NCBI GenBank assembly: GCA_017408885.1
Contig: JAFQTT010000003.1
Location: 299,128 to 363,127 of the forward strand
DNA length: 64,000 nucleotides
DNA from: Methanocorpusculum sp.
Lineage (GTDB): Archaea > Halobacteriota > Methanomicrobia > Methanomicrobiales > Methanocorpusculaceae
Reading direction: 5' to 3'
Made by a program: the position numbers and the translations under genes. Each line of letters opens with the position of its first letter. Within the stretch, counting starts at the first letter, position 1. Under the pieces are notes generated by a model. The model was not told where the DNA came from. It searched no databases and saw only the letters and a program-made list of their open reading frames with translations. Positions 39,322 to 47,283 of this stretch are shown here, piece by piece.

Positions 39322-40590
39322 TTATTTGAGAAGCGGAGTAAGAATAGAGCATTCCGCAAAGCGCGGTTCGCTCATGATTACCTTACGTATGTCATTTGTT
39401 GGGCTCTTAAAATAAATTTCCGTTGTTCTGCCGTATCTTCCATGAGAAACAACCCTGGATGTGACGATTCCAAGCATGGTTAAGTCGTTAATCAGATCGG
39501 ATACTCTTCTGTGGCTTAACGGGTCGGTATCAAGTTCGCGGGCCAGCTCGCGGTAGACGTTGATTACAGCACTGCTGGTGAAGACCTTCTGCCCGGAGGA
39601 GGAGAGAAGAAGCATGGAGCAGAGCACAATCTTGCTCTGAACAGGCAGCGTCTTGATGCACTCGCTCATGGTATCTGTCTCGATGCTTTCCTGTGCTGCG
39701 CCGACGTGTTTTATCTGAACGATGTCAGCTCCTTCGCGTTCTGCAAGTTCTCCTGATACGCGGAGTAAATCAAGTGCGCGGCGTGCGTCACCGTGTTCCT
39801 GTGCGGCGCGTGCTGCACAAAGTCCGATGACTTCTTCGGGGACGACATCCGGGAGGAATGCGGTTTTTGCTCTCTGGTTCAGGATGTCGCGGAGCTGGTC
39901 TGCGTTGTACGGCGGGAAGACGATTTCTTCTTCGGATAGGGAGGATAAGACGCGGGGGTCAAGGAAGTCTTTGAAGGTTAGGTCGTTGGAGATTCCAATG
40001 ATGCAGACCCTTGAATTTACCAAATCGCTGTTGATTCTGGTTAAGCTGTATAATGTGTCGTCTCCGCTTTTCTTGACGAGTTTGTCGATTTCGTCAAGTA
40101 CGATGATCTGAAGACCTCCTGCCTGTTCTAAGATGTTTTTGAGCTCAGAGTATACCTGATCGGTGTGCCATCCGGTAGGCGGGATGGTGTTTTTGACGCG
40201 GTCGCTCGGCTTTAGGTCAAGTCCTGATACATGGTTTGCAATCTGAGCTAAGACGCGGTACTGGGTGTCGATGGTTTCGCAGTTTAAGTGAACGAGGCGG
40301 CAGGGGGTGAATCCTGAGCTTTCGTTTTCGAGTTCGGTTCCGACAAATTTGACGGTAGCAGTCTTTCCGGTTCCGGTTTTTCCGTAGATCAGGATGTTGG
40401 AAGGGGTTGCTCCCTGGAGGGCAGGTGCTAGGATTTCTGCGATTGAGTCTATCTGGTCTGCTCTGTGCGGGAGTTCACGCGGGCTGTAACTGTGGCGCAG
40501 GACCTCTCGGTTTTTGAAAATTTTATTTGCAGTGATGTATTTTTTGAATAGTCCGGTTGGTTTGTACGGTTCGGTATTTTCTTCGGTCAT
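39322..40590 (-). CDS. cdc6: Orc1/Cdc6 origin-recognition and initiator protein
   Basis: 422 residues. AAA+ initiator that binds ORB repeats and loads MCM. Seen: Walker A ILIYGKTGTGKTATVKFVG near residue 65, Walker B IIVLDEIDKL, sensor region CIIGISNDLTFKDFL, HGDARRALDLLR, and a C-terminal winged helix (VYRELARELDTDPLSHRRVSDL). The likely origin lies directly upstream, the common archaeal arrangement. Confidence 0.96.
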   Translation of the reverse strand: MTEENTEPYKPTGLFKKYITANKIFKNREVLRHSYSPRELPHRADQIDSIAEILAPALQGATPSNILIYGKTGTGKTATVKFVGTELENESSGFTPCRLVHLNCETIDTQYRVLAQIANHVSGLDLKPSDRVKNTIPPTGWHTDQVYSELKNILEQAGGLQIIVLDEIDKLVKKSGDDTLYSLTRINSDLVNSRVCIIGISNDLTFKDFLDPRVLSSLSEEEIVFPPYNADQLRDILNQRAKTAFLPDVVPEEVIGLCAARAAQEHGDARRALDLLRVSGELAEREGADIVQIKHVGAAQESIETDTMSECIKTLPVQSKIVLCSMLLLSSSGQKVFTSSAVINVYRELARELDTDPLSHRRVSDLINDLTMLGIVTSRVVSHGRYGRTTEIYFKSPTNDIRKVIMSEPRFAECSILTPLLK

Positions 40591-40848
40591 GCCGCTGTTG
40601 TCTCCCTCTGTTGTATGTATATCTCTTTGCTGTATCTCCTAATAAAGTAGGGGTACTGCGAGTGGAGGAAAGATAACAGGACAGATGTGGAGAGAAGGGA
40701 AAAGGGAAAAGGGAAGATGTTGAAGAAAATGCTGAACTTTAAGGAGGGAAAGATTGAGAAGGAGGAAGTACTACCTCTACCTATTCCCAAAGACATGTAA
40801 GAACATGACCTGAGGTAAACCAAACAGATTATATATCCAATACCACCA

Positions 40849-40860
40849 TTTCGAGTGGAA
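40849..40860 (+). repeat. ORB-like element A
   Basis: TTTCGAGTGGAA, preceded by CCACCA. Shares the 12-mer with element C at 40941; the core resembles the archaeal ORB dyad TCCAGTGGAAAC. Confidence 0.6.
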
Positions 40861-40911
40861 TTGTCAGACAAATATGCCGGATTGCATACCTGTATATATG
40901 CAGACACAATA

Positions 40912-40936
40912 TTTCCATCGGAAAGGGAGAGACCCC
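40912..40936 (-). repeat. ORB-like element B with G-string
   Basis: On the minus strand GGGGTCTCTCCC is followed by TTTCCGATGGAAA. Element D (41446-41470) is the same arrangement on the plus strand, so B and D form an inverted pair about 520 bp apart. Confidence 0.7.
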
Positions 40937-40940
40937 TCTG

Positions 40941-40963
40941 TTTCGAGTGGAACAAGTGGAAAC
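40941..40963 (+). repeat. ORB-like element C
   Basis: TTTCGAGTGGAAC followed immediately by AAGTGGAAAC, two half-sites in tandem. Confidence 0.6.
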
Positions 40964-41039
40964 CCATACCCCGCCTCCGCATGCAGCTCACCCTTTAAAT
41001 AGTTTAAATACGTCGCAAAAAAATAAGCCCAAATAAGCC

Positions 41040-41340
41040 TCCGTTTTTTCCAGTTCCCTGTTTTTTCCTCTCTTACTTCTCCATTTTTCCTACCTTTCCA
41101 CCCCAGTTCCAGCTCCTTTCCATCCTACTTCACACTGTTTTACTCTCCTTTCGCTTTTGCTTTTTCTTCCCCTATCTTCCTTCTCTTCTTCATTTTCTCC
41201 TTTCGCTTTTGCTTTTTCTTCCCCCATCTTCCTTCTCTTCTTCATTTTCTCCTTTCACTTTGCTTCCTCTTCATTCCTCTTCTTTTGCTTTTTCATTTTT
41301 TCATTTTTTCTTCTTCGTTTTTTCCTTTTCTAAAAATCAA
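41040..41340 (+). other. Polypyrimidine tract with strong strand asymmetry
   Basis: About 300 bp in which the plus strand is almost wholly C and T, with very few purines. It lies between the inverted ORB elements. It includes a 52-bp tandem repeat (41145-41248). A candidate unwinding or intramolecular-triplex region. Confidence 0.75.
41145..41275 (+). repeat. 52-bp tandem pyrimidine repeat
   Basis: Two units (41145-41196, 41197-41248) differ at about one base; a third partial, diverged unit starts at 41249. Each begins CTCCTTTCGCTTTTGC and ends CTTCTTCATTTT. Confidence 0.85.
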
Positions 41341-41445
41341 AATCTTTATATGTTTATAGGTCGAGTTACTTATGAATAAAAAAATACGAATTTTATTATC
41401 CGAAGTTTACTAGGGTACAATAAAATCAGTTCCATTCGCAACAAA

Positions 41446-41470
41446 GGGGTCACCCTCTTTCCGATGGAAA
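41446..41470 (+). repeat. ORB-like element D with G-string
   Basis: GGGGTCACCCTC then TTTCCGATGGAAA, inverted copy of element B. A further weak match on the minus strand reads GCGAATGGAAC at about 41427-41437. Confidence 0.7.
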
Positions 41471-41679
41471 AATTCTGAACTCTTTTCTGCAACACCCAAA
41501 AATTCCGGGAAATCCTGATGCAGTAACACTGACACATCATACAGAAAACCCCGAAATCCCCCAAACAAACACCATCTCAAAAAAACCGTCAGGAAAAAGC
41601 AAATCAGCAAAAAAAGAAAAATGCGGGGATATCTAAAGTCCCCAATCCAAAAATTCCTGCAAAGAATACCCAATCCGTC

Positions 41680-42015
41680 CTATTCTGCGTGGATTAACAC
41701 AAGAAGCATCTTAAACCGGGTAATCGGATGCACTGCATGCGGGACATTTGCCGGCATAATCAGCATATCCCCTTCTTTTACGATATGCGGTTCTCCGCCT
41801 ATTGGAATCTCCGCTTCTCCTTCCAGACCAATTACCAACGCATCAAACGGAGCGGAATGCTCAGAAAGACCTTCCCCTGCCTCGAATGCAAATGCCGTCA
41901 CTGTTCCTGCCTTCTTGTTCACCACCATCCGGGAAACAACCGAACCTTCCTGATAGTCAGCAAGAGACTTCAGATCAATAACCTTCCCGATTAACTCACG
42001 CGGATCATATTTCAT
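41680..42015 (-). CDS. Small cupin-domain protein
   Basis: 111 residues, one cupin barrel: SEHSAPFDALVIGLEGEAEI and EGDMLIMPANVPHAVHP, carrying the two conserved cupin motifs. The first motif lacks the usual double His (reads H-S-A-P), so metal binding may be incomplete. Function unknown. Confidence 0.85.
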   Translation of the reverse strand: MKYDPRELIGKVIDLKSLADYQEGSVVSRMVVNKKAGTVTAFAFEAGEGLSEHSAPFDALVIGLEGEAEIPIGGEPHIVKEGDMLIMPANVPHAVHPITRFKMLLVLIHAE

Positions 42016-42128
42016 ATCAGATAATACTCCATTCTGTCATATAAACATGCGGAAAAAGGAAGCAGAAAAATCTGCCTCTTGGTTTTCTGCCTCCGGCATT
42101 CCGCCTCCATTTTTCTATTTCCCTGCTT

Positions 42129-43700
42129 TTATACGCAGTTCAGCGTCACTAAATCAGCCTCAACGGTGGTCGACGGCTGGAGGTTGAAGGTCTTGACGAG
42201 GACATCAAGCACTGCAGGCGATACGAACTTCGGGAGTGTCGGACCAAGCATGATGTTCTTGACACCGAGGTGCAGGAGGGCAAGCAGGACTAATACTGCC
42301 TTCTGTTCATACCATGCAATGTTGTATGAGATTGGAAGATCATTTACACCGCACTTGAATGCATCCGCGAGAGCTAAAGCGATGGCCACCAGACTGTAAC
42401 AGTCATTACACTGGCCTGCATCCAAGACACGCGGGATTCCTTCGATGTCTCCCAAATCAAGGGAGTTATAGCGGAACTTTGCACATCCGGCGGTTAAGAT
42501 TACCGTGTCTTTTGGAAGCGCCTTAGCAAACTCGGTGTAGTATTCGCGTTCCTTGTCGCGTCCGTCACAGCCTGCCATGACCACAAAGCGGCGAATCTTT
42601 CCGGAGTTGATAAGCTCAATCACTGTTCCTGCAAGGGACAGCACAGCTTCATGTCCGCAGCCGGTGAGTAGCGGCTTTCCGTCGCCAAGCTGCGTCGGCG
42701 GTGCACAGGTCTTTGCAAGGGCGATGAGTTCGGAGAAGTCCTTCTTGCCGTCCACTTCTGCTATGTGGCGGCAGCCGTCAAAGCCGACAGCGCCGGTGGT
42801 AAACACCTTTGCCTTGTAGGAGGAAAGAGGCGGTACCAGACAGTTGGTGGTGAAGAGGATTGGACCGTTGAACTGCGGCATCTCCTCTCTCTGGTTTGGC
42901 CAGGCAGTTCCGTAGTGTCCCTTGAGGTGCGGGTACTTCTTGAATCCCGGGTATGCGTGTGCGGGGAGCATCTCGCCGTGGGTGTAGATGTCAACACCTG
43001 CATCTGCGGTTGCTTCGAGGAGGAGCTCTAAGTCCTTTAAGTCGTGTCCGGTAATGAGAATTCCCGGCTTGTCGCCGACGGTGGTCGGCACCTGGGTAAT
43101 CTCCGGAACGCCGTAGGTGTGGTTTGCGGCATCGAGAAGGGCGAGTGCAGAGACGCCAAACTGTCCGCATTCGAGTGCGAGTCCGACACGCTCGTCAATT
43201 GAGAGCTGCTTGAAGCGGGAGGCAAGGGCTTTGGTGATGAATGCCGGGATTGCCTCGTCAACTTTACCGAGGGCTACTGCATGGGAGTAGTATGCGGCAA
43301 GTCCTTTGATGCCGAAGACGAGAAGGGAGATTAAGGAGCGGTCGTTTTCGTCTTCGATTGATTCGAGGGAGATGTCTGCGTCGGCGGTGAGGATTACCGG
43401 CTTCCAGCTGACGGCAGCCGGTTCTCCTTCGACCTTCGGGAGTGCGTCGCGGGCGGAGATGATGCAGTCTAAGTATCCCTGGAAGCGTGCTTCGTCAAAG
43501 CTGACGTTGGTCAAGGTTGCAAAGAGTGCTTCCAAGAGACAGTTGTCGGGGATTTTTCCTGCGGCTTCCAGGCGGTAGCAGAGACCGGATGCGGCATACA
43601 GGACAGCATCCTGGTATGCTGCAACAGATTTGTTCTTTCCGCAGACGCCGCCTGCCTGACAGGCAGGGGATTTTGCTTCCTGGCATTGGTTACAGTACAT
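42129..43700 (-). CDS. hcp: Hybrid cluster protein (hydroxylamine/NO reductase)
   Basis: 523 residues. N-terminal cluster cysteines Cys3, Cys6, Cys14 and Cys20 in CNQCQEAKSPACQAGGVC, a spacing typical of the anaerobe type; C-terminal hybrid-cluster ligands around GCAKFRYNSLDLGDIEGIPRVLD and AGQCNDCYS. Acts in nitrosative or oxidative stress defence. Shine-Dalgarno AGGTGA precedes the ATG. Divergent from an HxlR regulator. Confidence 0.95.
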   Translation of the reverse strand: MYCNQCQEAKSPACQAGGVCGKNKSVAAYQDAVLYAASGLCYRLEAAGKIPDNCLLEALFATLTNVSFDEARFQGYLDCIISARDALPKVEGEPAAVSWKPVILTADADISLESIEDENDRSLISLLVFGIKGLAAYYSHAVALGKVDEAIPAFITKALASRFKQLSIDERVGLALECGQFGVSALALLDAANHTYGVPEITQVPTTVGDKPGILITGHDLKDLELLLEATADAGVDIYTHGEMLPAHAYPGFKKYPHLKGHYGTAWPNQREEMPQFNGPILFTTNCLVPPLSSYKAKVFTTGAVGFDGCRHIAEVDGKKDFSELIALAKTCAPPTQLGDGKPLLTGCGHEAVLSLAGTVIELINSGKIRRFVVMAGCDGRDKEREYYTEFAKALPKDTVILTAGCAKFRYNSLDLGDIEGIPRVLDAGQCNDCYSLVAIALALADAFKCGVNDLPISYNIAWYEQKAVLVLLALLHLGVKNIMLGPTLPKFVSPAVLDVLVKTFNLQPSTTVEADLVTLNCV

Positions 43701-43781
43701 GGATTTTCACCTGCTATATTTTGTATACTAAGTATTATATCCATACTAAGATATATAAGAAAGAGTTTCCAAAAATATATC
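43701..43781. promoter_or_regulatory. hcp/hxlR divergent promoter with repeated ATACTAAG
   Basis: ATACTAAG occurs at 43725-43732 and 43743-43750 (18 bp apart, direct). TATA-like boxes face both ways: GATATAATA on the minus strand near 43738 and AAGATATATAAG on the plus strand near 43755. The repeats overlap both core promoters, as expected for an operator bound by the adjacent regulator. Confidence 0.55.
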
Positions 43782-44141
43782 ATGGACGAAAACTGCACGG
43801 TGAATCTGACGGTCAAGTATCTGACGAAGAAATGGACGCTGCTGATTATTTTGGAGATTTATAAGGGAGAAAACCACACGCGGCGGTTCTCGGAGCTGAA
43901 GGAGAAGCTGGGAGACATCACGCCGAAGATTCTCTCCGAGCGGCTTCAGGAGCTGGAAGAGGAAGGGGTTGTGATTAAGCACGTCGATGCATCGACAGTT
44001 CCGGTGAAGTCTGAATATACGCTTTCCGAAAGCGGGATGGAGCTGATTTCGGTGATTCGCGGGATTAAGTACTGGGCTCTCAAGTGGAAGATTGATAATA
44101 TTCCGTGCGGGCAGCAGGAGTGTAAGAACTGTAAGCTTTGA
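43782..44141 (+). CDS. HxlR-family winged-helix regulator
   Basis: 119 residues. The N-terminal Cys5 (MDENCTVNL) before the KKWTLLIILEI helix is the HxlR redox-sensing position; then FSELKEKLGDITPKILSERLQELEEEGVV and a C-terminal Cys cluster (IPCGQQECKNCKL) that could bind metal or an Fe-S cluster. Expected to control hcp in response to reactive nitrogen, oxygen or electrophiles. The ATG lies about 28 bp from a TATA box, suggesting a leaderless mRNA. Confidence 0.87.
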   Translation: MDENCTVNLTVKYLTKKWTLLIILEIYKGENHTRRFSELKEKLGDITPKILSERLQELEEEGVVIKHVDASTVPVKSEYTLSESGMELISVIRGIKYWALKWKIDNIPCGQQECKNCKL

Positions 44142-44274
44142 GTTTTTGCCTTCGGCTTCCGATTCTGGTACGGATATTTCTTTTTAGAACAGGAAATGAG
44201 AGAAAACAAGCTAAGGAATGGCTTTTCTCCTAAATTGAATAATTGTGTGTTTTCCTGTCTTTGGACACATTTTG

Positions 44275-44494
44275 AAAAACCGCAGATAACGCAGATGCGG
44301 GCTTTCAGCCCGCGCAGCTCGTCGCTGTCGCTCGCTTACGCTCACGACCTGCTTCGCAGCCGCTTTGGAGCTGCCAAAATTATTCTCTAAAGCAAAAAGC
44401 AACGCTAAAGCGGCTGCGAAGCAGGTCCGAGCAATGCGAGGACAGCGACGCGTTGCGCAGGCGTTAGCCTGCATCTGCGTTATCTGCGGTTTTT
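44275..44494. mobile_element. Large inverted-repeat element (MITE-like), about 220 bp
   Basis: Left arm 44275-44366 and right arm 44407-44494 are imperfect inverted copies of about 90 bp around a 40-bp centre. Each arm begins AAAAACCGCAGATAACGCAG and ends at GCTTCGCAGCCGCTTT. Arms contain inner hairpins (GCGGGC/GCCCGC; GCAGGC/GCCTGC) and GTCGCTGTC-type repeats. No transposase ORF. Composition is far more GC-rich than the flanks. The rest of the gene-free stretch 44142-44550 shows nothing. Confidence 0.75.
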
Positions 44495-44550
44495 CTTCAT
44501 GTGTACTGTGGCAATCTCAGAAAACAGAATTTACGAGCAAGGCACATTTT

Positions 44551-44919
44551 TTAGTTTAAGATATAGGTTGCAAGCACTTTATCGAGTGCCCTGATGTCCA
44601 CGCCTTTTCTGAGGCTGATGGTAATTCTTCCCGCCTTTGTCCACATCTCAACCTCGGCGTCGAAGTCGAGCCTTCCGGCGTTTTCGGTTGAGTACATCAC
44701 AATCGAAGAGTACGGAAGGGTATAGACCTCCACCTTTTTGCCGGTGATTCCCTGTGCGTCGCGGACAATCAGGCGTTTGTTGGTGAAGACTGCCGAGTCG
44801 CGAATGGTCTTGTAGGCACAGACCGGTTTTTCTCCTTCGACCAGGATCTCTGATACATCATCCGGGATATCGCACGGGCTGATGAACGTCCATGCAGTTA
44901 AGGGCTGTAAATCACTCAT
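44551..44919 (-). CDS. Bacterial-type PH domain protein
   Basis: 122 residues. Single pleckstrin-like fold: VFTNKRLIVRDAQGITGKKVEVYTLPYSSI is typical of the bPH family. Cytoplasmic, function unknown. Divergent from the membrane regulator at 45017. Confidence 0.82.
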   Translation of the reverse strand: MSDLQPLTAWTFISPCDIPDDVSEILVEGEKPVCAYKTIRDSAVFTNKRLIVRDAQGITGKKVEVYTLPYSSIVMYSTENAGRLDFDAEVEMWTKAGRITISLRKGVDIRALDKVLATYILN

Positions 44920-45016
44920 AGCATATCATACGGGGGGAGGGTATGAATAGTTTCTTATTTTCAGTGGTGGAAAATGCTCAATCTCTTTATATCTCTCTTT
45001 TGTACAATACTTTCTC

Positions 45017-46387
45017 ATGGATAGAAAGAACCGGAGATTTCTGGGTGCTGTTCTTCTGCTTCTCCTCATTCTCGGCACTGCCGGATGTATCGCTGAGGAT
45101 TCGGAAGTTCTCTTCTCCCTGCCGGGGGAAACCACGCTGTACGCAAAAGATGACAAGGCTGTTTCCGATTTTGTACCGTATATTCCACGGGGCGTACACT
45201 CCTATCAGTTCCTGACATTTGATACACTTCCGCCGCATGATGATATCATCAGTCTTCCAATAATTTTCCTCGGTGAGGAAAGGACCGCGGTTCTGGAAAA
45301 ACAGCCTGATTCAATAGATGACGGCATCGATTCCTATTACGGATATCTGGAAGGTGATGCTGACTCTTACATTATTTTTGTCCTCTCTGAGAGAGGTATT
45401 CGTGGAACGGTAGATACAAAAGACGTTTCAATTTGTATCTCATCTGTCGGCAGTTACGGAAAAACTCTCAACGGAAAACCTCTGTATTATGTTTATGACC
45501 AGAAAAAGCAGACCACTCCATTTGAAATTGCATTTGCCCTTTTCCTGATGTATGTAAATGCGGTCAGCCCCTCTTCATCTACGGATATTTTGATTTCTGA
45601 GGTTTTGGAGACTGTTGATGAGGCGGATGTTATTGTTCTAACAGATGAAGATTTGAAAGAATATCCTGTTCTTCTTCGTGCTCTTAAAAGCGGCACGTCC
45701 AGCATTCCGGTTTATGATTCCGGTCTCTATGTTCCCTTCGGCGGAATTTCCGGCAGTGAGTACTTCCGGATTATGGAGAAATTTGAGAACAGGTATGTTT
45801 CCTTTGAAGGAACGGTCTATCTGATACTCAACGGTCCGGTATCAAGCGGGGGCATTGGATGGGACAATGTTGTTTCAGCTCTTGCAAAAACCGCAGGTGT
45901 TCTGGTTTTTGCTTCGGCTGTTGTTCTGGTGACAGTGAACTTTTTCCGTTCCGTCAGTTCCGCCGCTTCGGACTCAAAGAGTATGCAGATTCAGCTCTAT
46001 ATCGAAGAGAATCCGGGTGTTGGTGAAAGTGATATTGTCAAAGGTCTTGGCTACTCACGCGGTTCAACCGTGCATCAGCTCAAAAAACTGATACGCGACA
46101 AACGGGTTCTGGAAAAACCGTATCACAAAACTGTCCGGTATTATCCGGCAGAATCGCGGACAAGAGAGGATGACGTCTTTGATGCCGCTCTTCGCCGGGA
46201 AAAACCTGCGGCGATTCTTTCTGCTTTACAGAAACACCCGATGACTCTTTCAGAACTTGAACGAGAGACTGATATCTCCCGGTATTCTCTTCGCTGGCAT
46301 CTTTCGCGGATGGAAGAGAATGGAATTATTCTTCGGAAGGAAGAGGCGGGAAGAGTTTTCTACTCACTTTCCAAAGAAGAGAAGTGA
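45017..46387 (+). CDS. Membrane-anchored regulator: lipobox, external domain, TM, two winged helices
   Basis: 456 residues. A signal segment with lipobox LGTAGC (Cys24) leads an outside domain (about 25-290). Its part YYGYLEGDADSYIIFVLSER-like region GRGIRGTVDT resembles the propeptide of reprolysin-type metalloproteases, without any zinc HExxH site. A membrane helix (about 293-313, VLVFASAVVLVTVNFF) follows, then two winged-helix modules (about 325-390 and 395-456; VHQLKKLIRDKRV, LSELERETDISRYSLRWHLSRMEENGII). A one-component signal transducer by architecture. TATA CTTTATAT at 44985-44992 implies a leaderless mRNA. Confidence 0.75.
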   Translation: MDRKNRRFLGAVLLLLLILGTAGCIAEDSEVLFSLPGETTLYAKDDKAVSDFVPYIPRGVHSYQFLTFDTLPPHDDIISLPIIFLGEERTAVLEKQPDSIDDGIDSYYGYLEGDADSYIIFVLSERGIRGTVDTKDVSICISSVGSYGKTLNGKPLYYVYDQKKQTTPFEIAFALFLMYVNAVSPSSSTDILISEVLETVDEADVIVLTDEDLKEYPVLLRALKSGTSSIPVYDSGLYVPFGGISGSEYFRIMEKFENRYVSFEGTVYLILNGPVSSGGIGWDNVVSALAKTAGVLVFASAVVLVTVNFFRSVSSAASDSKSMQIQLYIEENPGVGESDIVKGLGYSRGSTVHQLKKLIRDKRVLEKPYHKTVRYYPAESRTREDDVFDAALRREKPAAILSALQKHPMTLSELERETDISRYSLRWHLSRMEENGIILRKEEAGRVFYSLSKEEK

Positions 46388-46414
46388 GCGCAGTATCCCT
46401 ATCCTGTTCTTTTT

Positions 46415-47206
46415 TTATTTTGCAAACCGCTTCGCCGCAGAATTTCTGATGGAGTTTTTCAGCTGACAGGTACGCTCTTTACAGGTTGCGCACTGCAGAG
46501 TCTTGTTCGACCCTTCCCAGAATCTTTCCGGATGGCGTGCATAGGAAATCTCCCAGTGGAGAAGCACGACAAGCGAGGTGAAGAACAGACTCCAGCTGTA
46601 GAAGCTCGGGATAAAGAGCATCGGGGTAAACATCATGAAGTGTCCCCAGTCGTAGATTCTGCAGTTGATACAGCATTTGTTCTTCATGAAAAATGTCTGG
46701 AACGGACAGAAAATCAGGATGCAGATGTAGTCGCAGAGGAAGAAGAACACCGTCAGCATCAGAAGGTCTGCCGGAAGCAGAATTCCCAAAAGACAGAGGA
46801 TGCCGAATATTGCGTTAAACGAAAGCCAGACCAGCATGATGATAAGCGCTGCAACGTTCTGCTTCTGGACATATTTTGCAAGCGCTAACGGGTCGTGGTC
46901 TGCCGGGCGGTACTCGCTCTCCTTTGCCTTCTTCCACGCCATGGATAAGCGGTTGTTTGGAATCAGGTGGGAGAGCATGATTACCATAAAAAGAATCCAG
47001 AGAGCGTGCACGAAGGTAAAGCCTTCGGTTATCGGCTGGAACATCATGGCGGTGATGTTTTCCCGGTTTGTCAGGTAGAGGAGGAGGAACGCGAGGAAAA
47101 CGGCAATCCGGATAGCGAATTTGAAGAGATAGAACTTCAGCTCGCGGGTTTTTCGAATCCCGCGGGTTACGGCTTTTTCCGTGTACTCTTTCAGTTCTGC
47201 CTTCAC
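46415..47206 (-). CDS. Multi-spanning membrane protein with Cys motifs
   Basis: 263 residues, not recognised. About five membrane segments (IAVFLAFLLLYL, ALWILFMVIMLSHLI, ALIIMLVWLSFNAIFGI, LLMLTVFFFLCDYICILIF, FTSLVVLLHWEI). Two cysteine motifs, KCCINCRIYDWGHF between segments and CATCKERTCQ at the C-terminus, suggest metal or Fe-S binding on one face. Convergent with the membrane regulator. Confidence 0.7.
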   Translation of the reverse strand: MKAELKEYTEKAVTRGIRKTRELKFYLFKFAIRIAVFLAFLLLYLTNRENITAMMFQPITEGFTFVHALWILFMVIMLSHLIPNNRLSMAWKKAKESEYRPADHDPLALAKYVQKQNVAALIIMLVWLSFNAIFGILCLLGILLPADLLMLTVFFFLCDYICILIFCPFQTFFMKNKCCINCRIYDWGHFMMFTPMLFIPSFYSWSLFFTSLVVLLHWEISYARHPERFWEGSNKTLQCATCKERTCQLKNSIRNSAAKRFAK

Positions 47207-47283
47207 TGTCTGTCCTCTGTTGGTTAGTAAATCTTGACCGTTCAGCGATATAAGCCCGGTGGTCGAATCAGAAAAAAGAGTTA

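Larger units (their letters stand above)
40801..41480. other. Probable replication origin (oriC) upstream of cdc6
   Basis: The 1089-bp gap 40591-41679 has no credible gene. It carries ORB-like repeats on both sides of an AT- and pyrimidine-rich tract, in inverted orientation, next to cdc6. Elements: TTTCGAGTGGAA (40849-40860), TTTCCATCGGAAA with GGGAGAGACCCC (40912-40936), TTTCGAGTGGAAC (40941-40953), an overlapping AAGTGGAAAC, and TTTCCGATGGAAA preceded by GGGGTCACC (41446-41470). This is the organisation of known archaeal origins. Confidence 0.8.

Noticed and set aside
40587..40991. 134-aa ORF upstream of cdc6
   Set aside because: It runs through the ORB repeats and cdc6 promoter region, with low-complexity residues and no recognisable domain; better explained as origin DNA.
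41145..41275. 52-bp repeats as a CRISPR array
   Set aside because: Units are directly adjacent with no spacers and no cas genes nearby.
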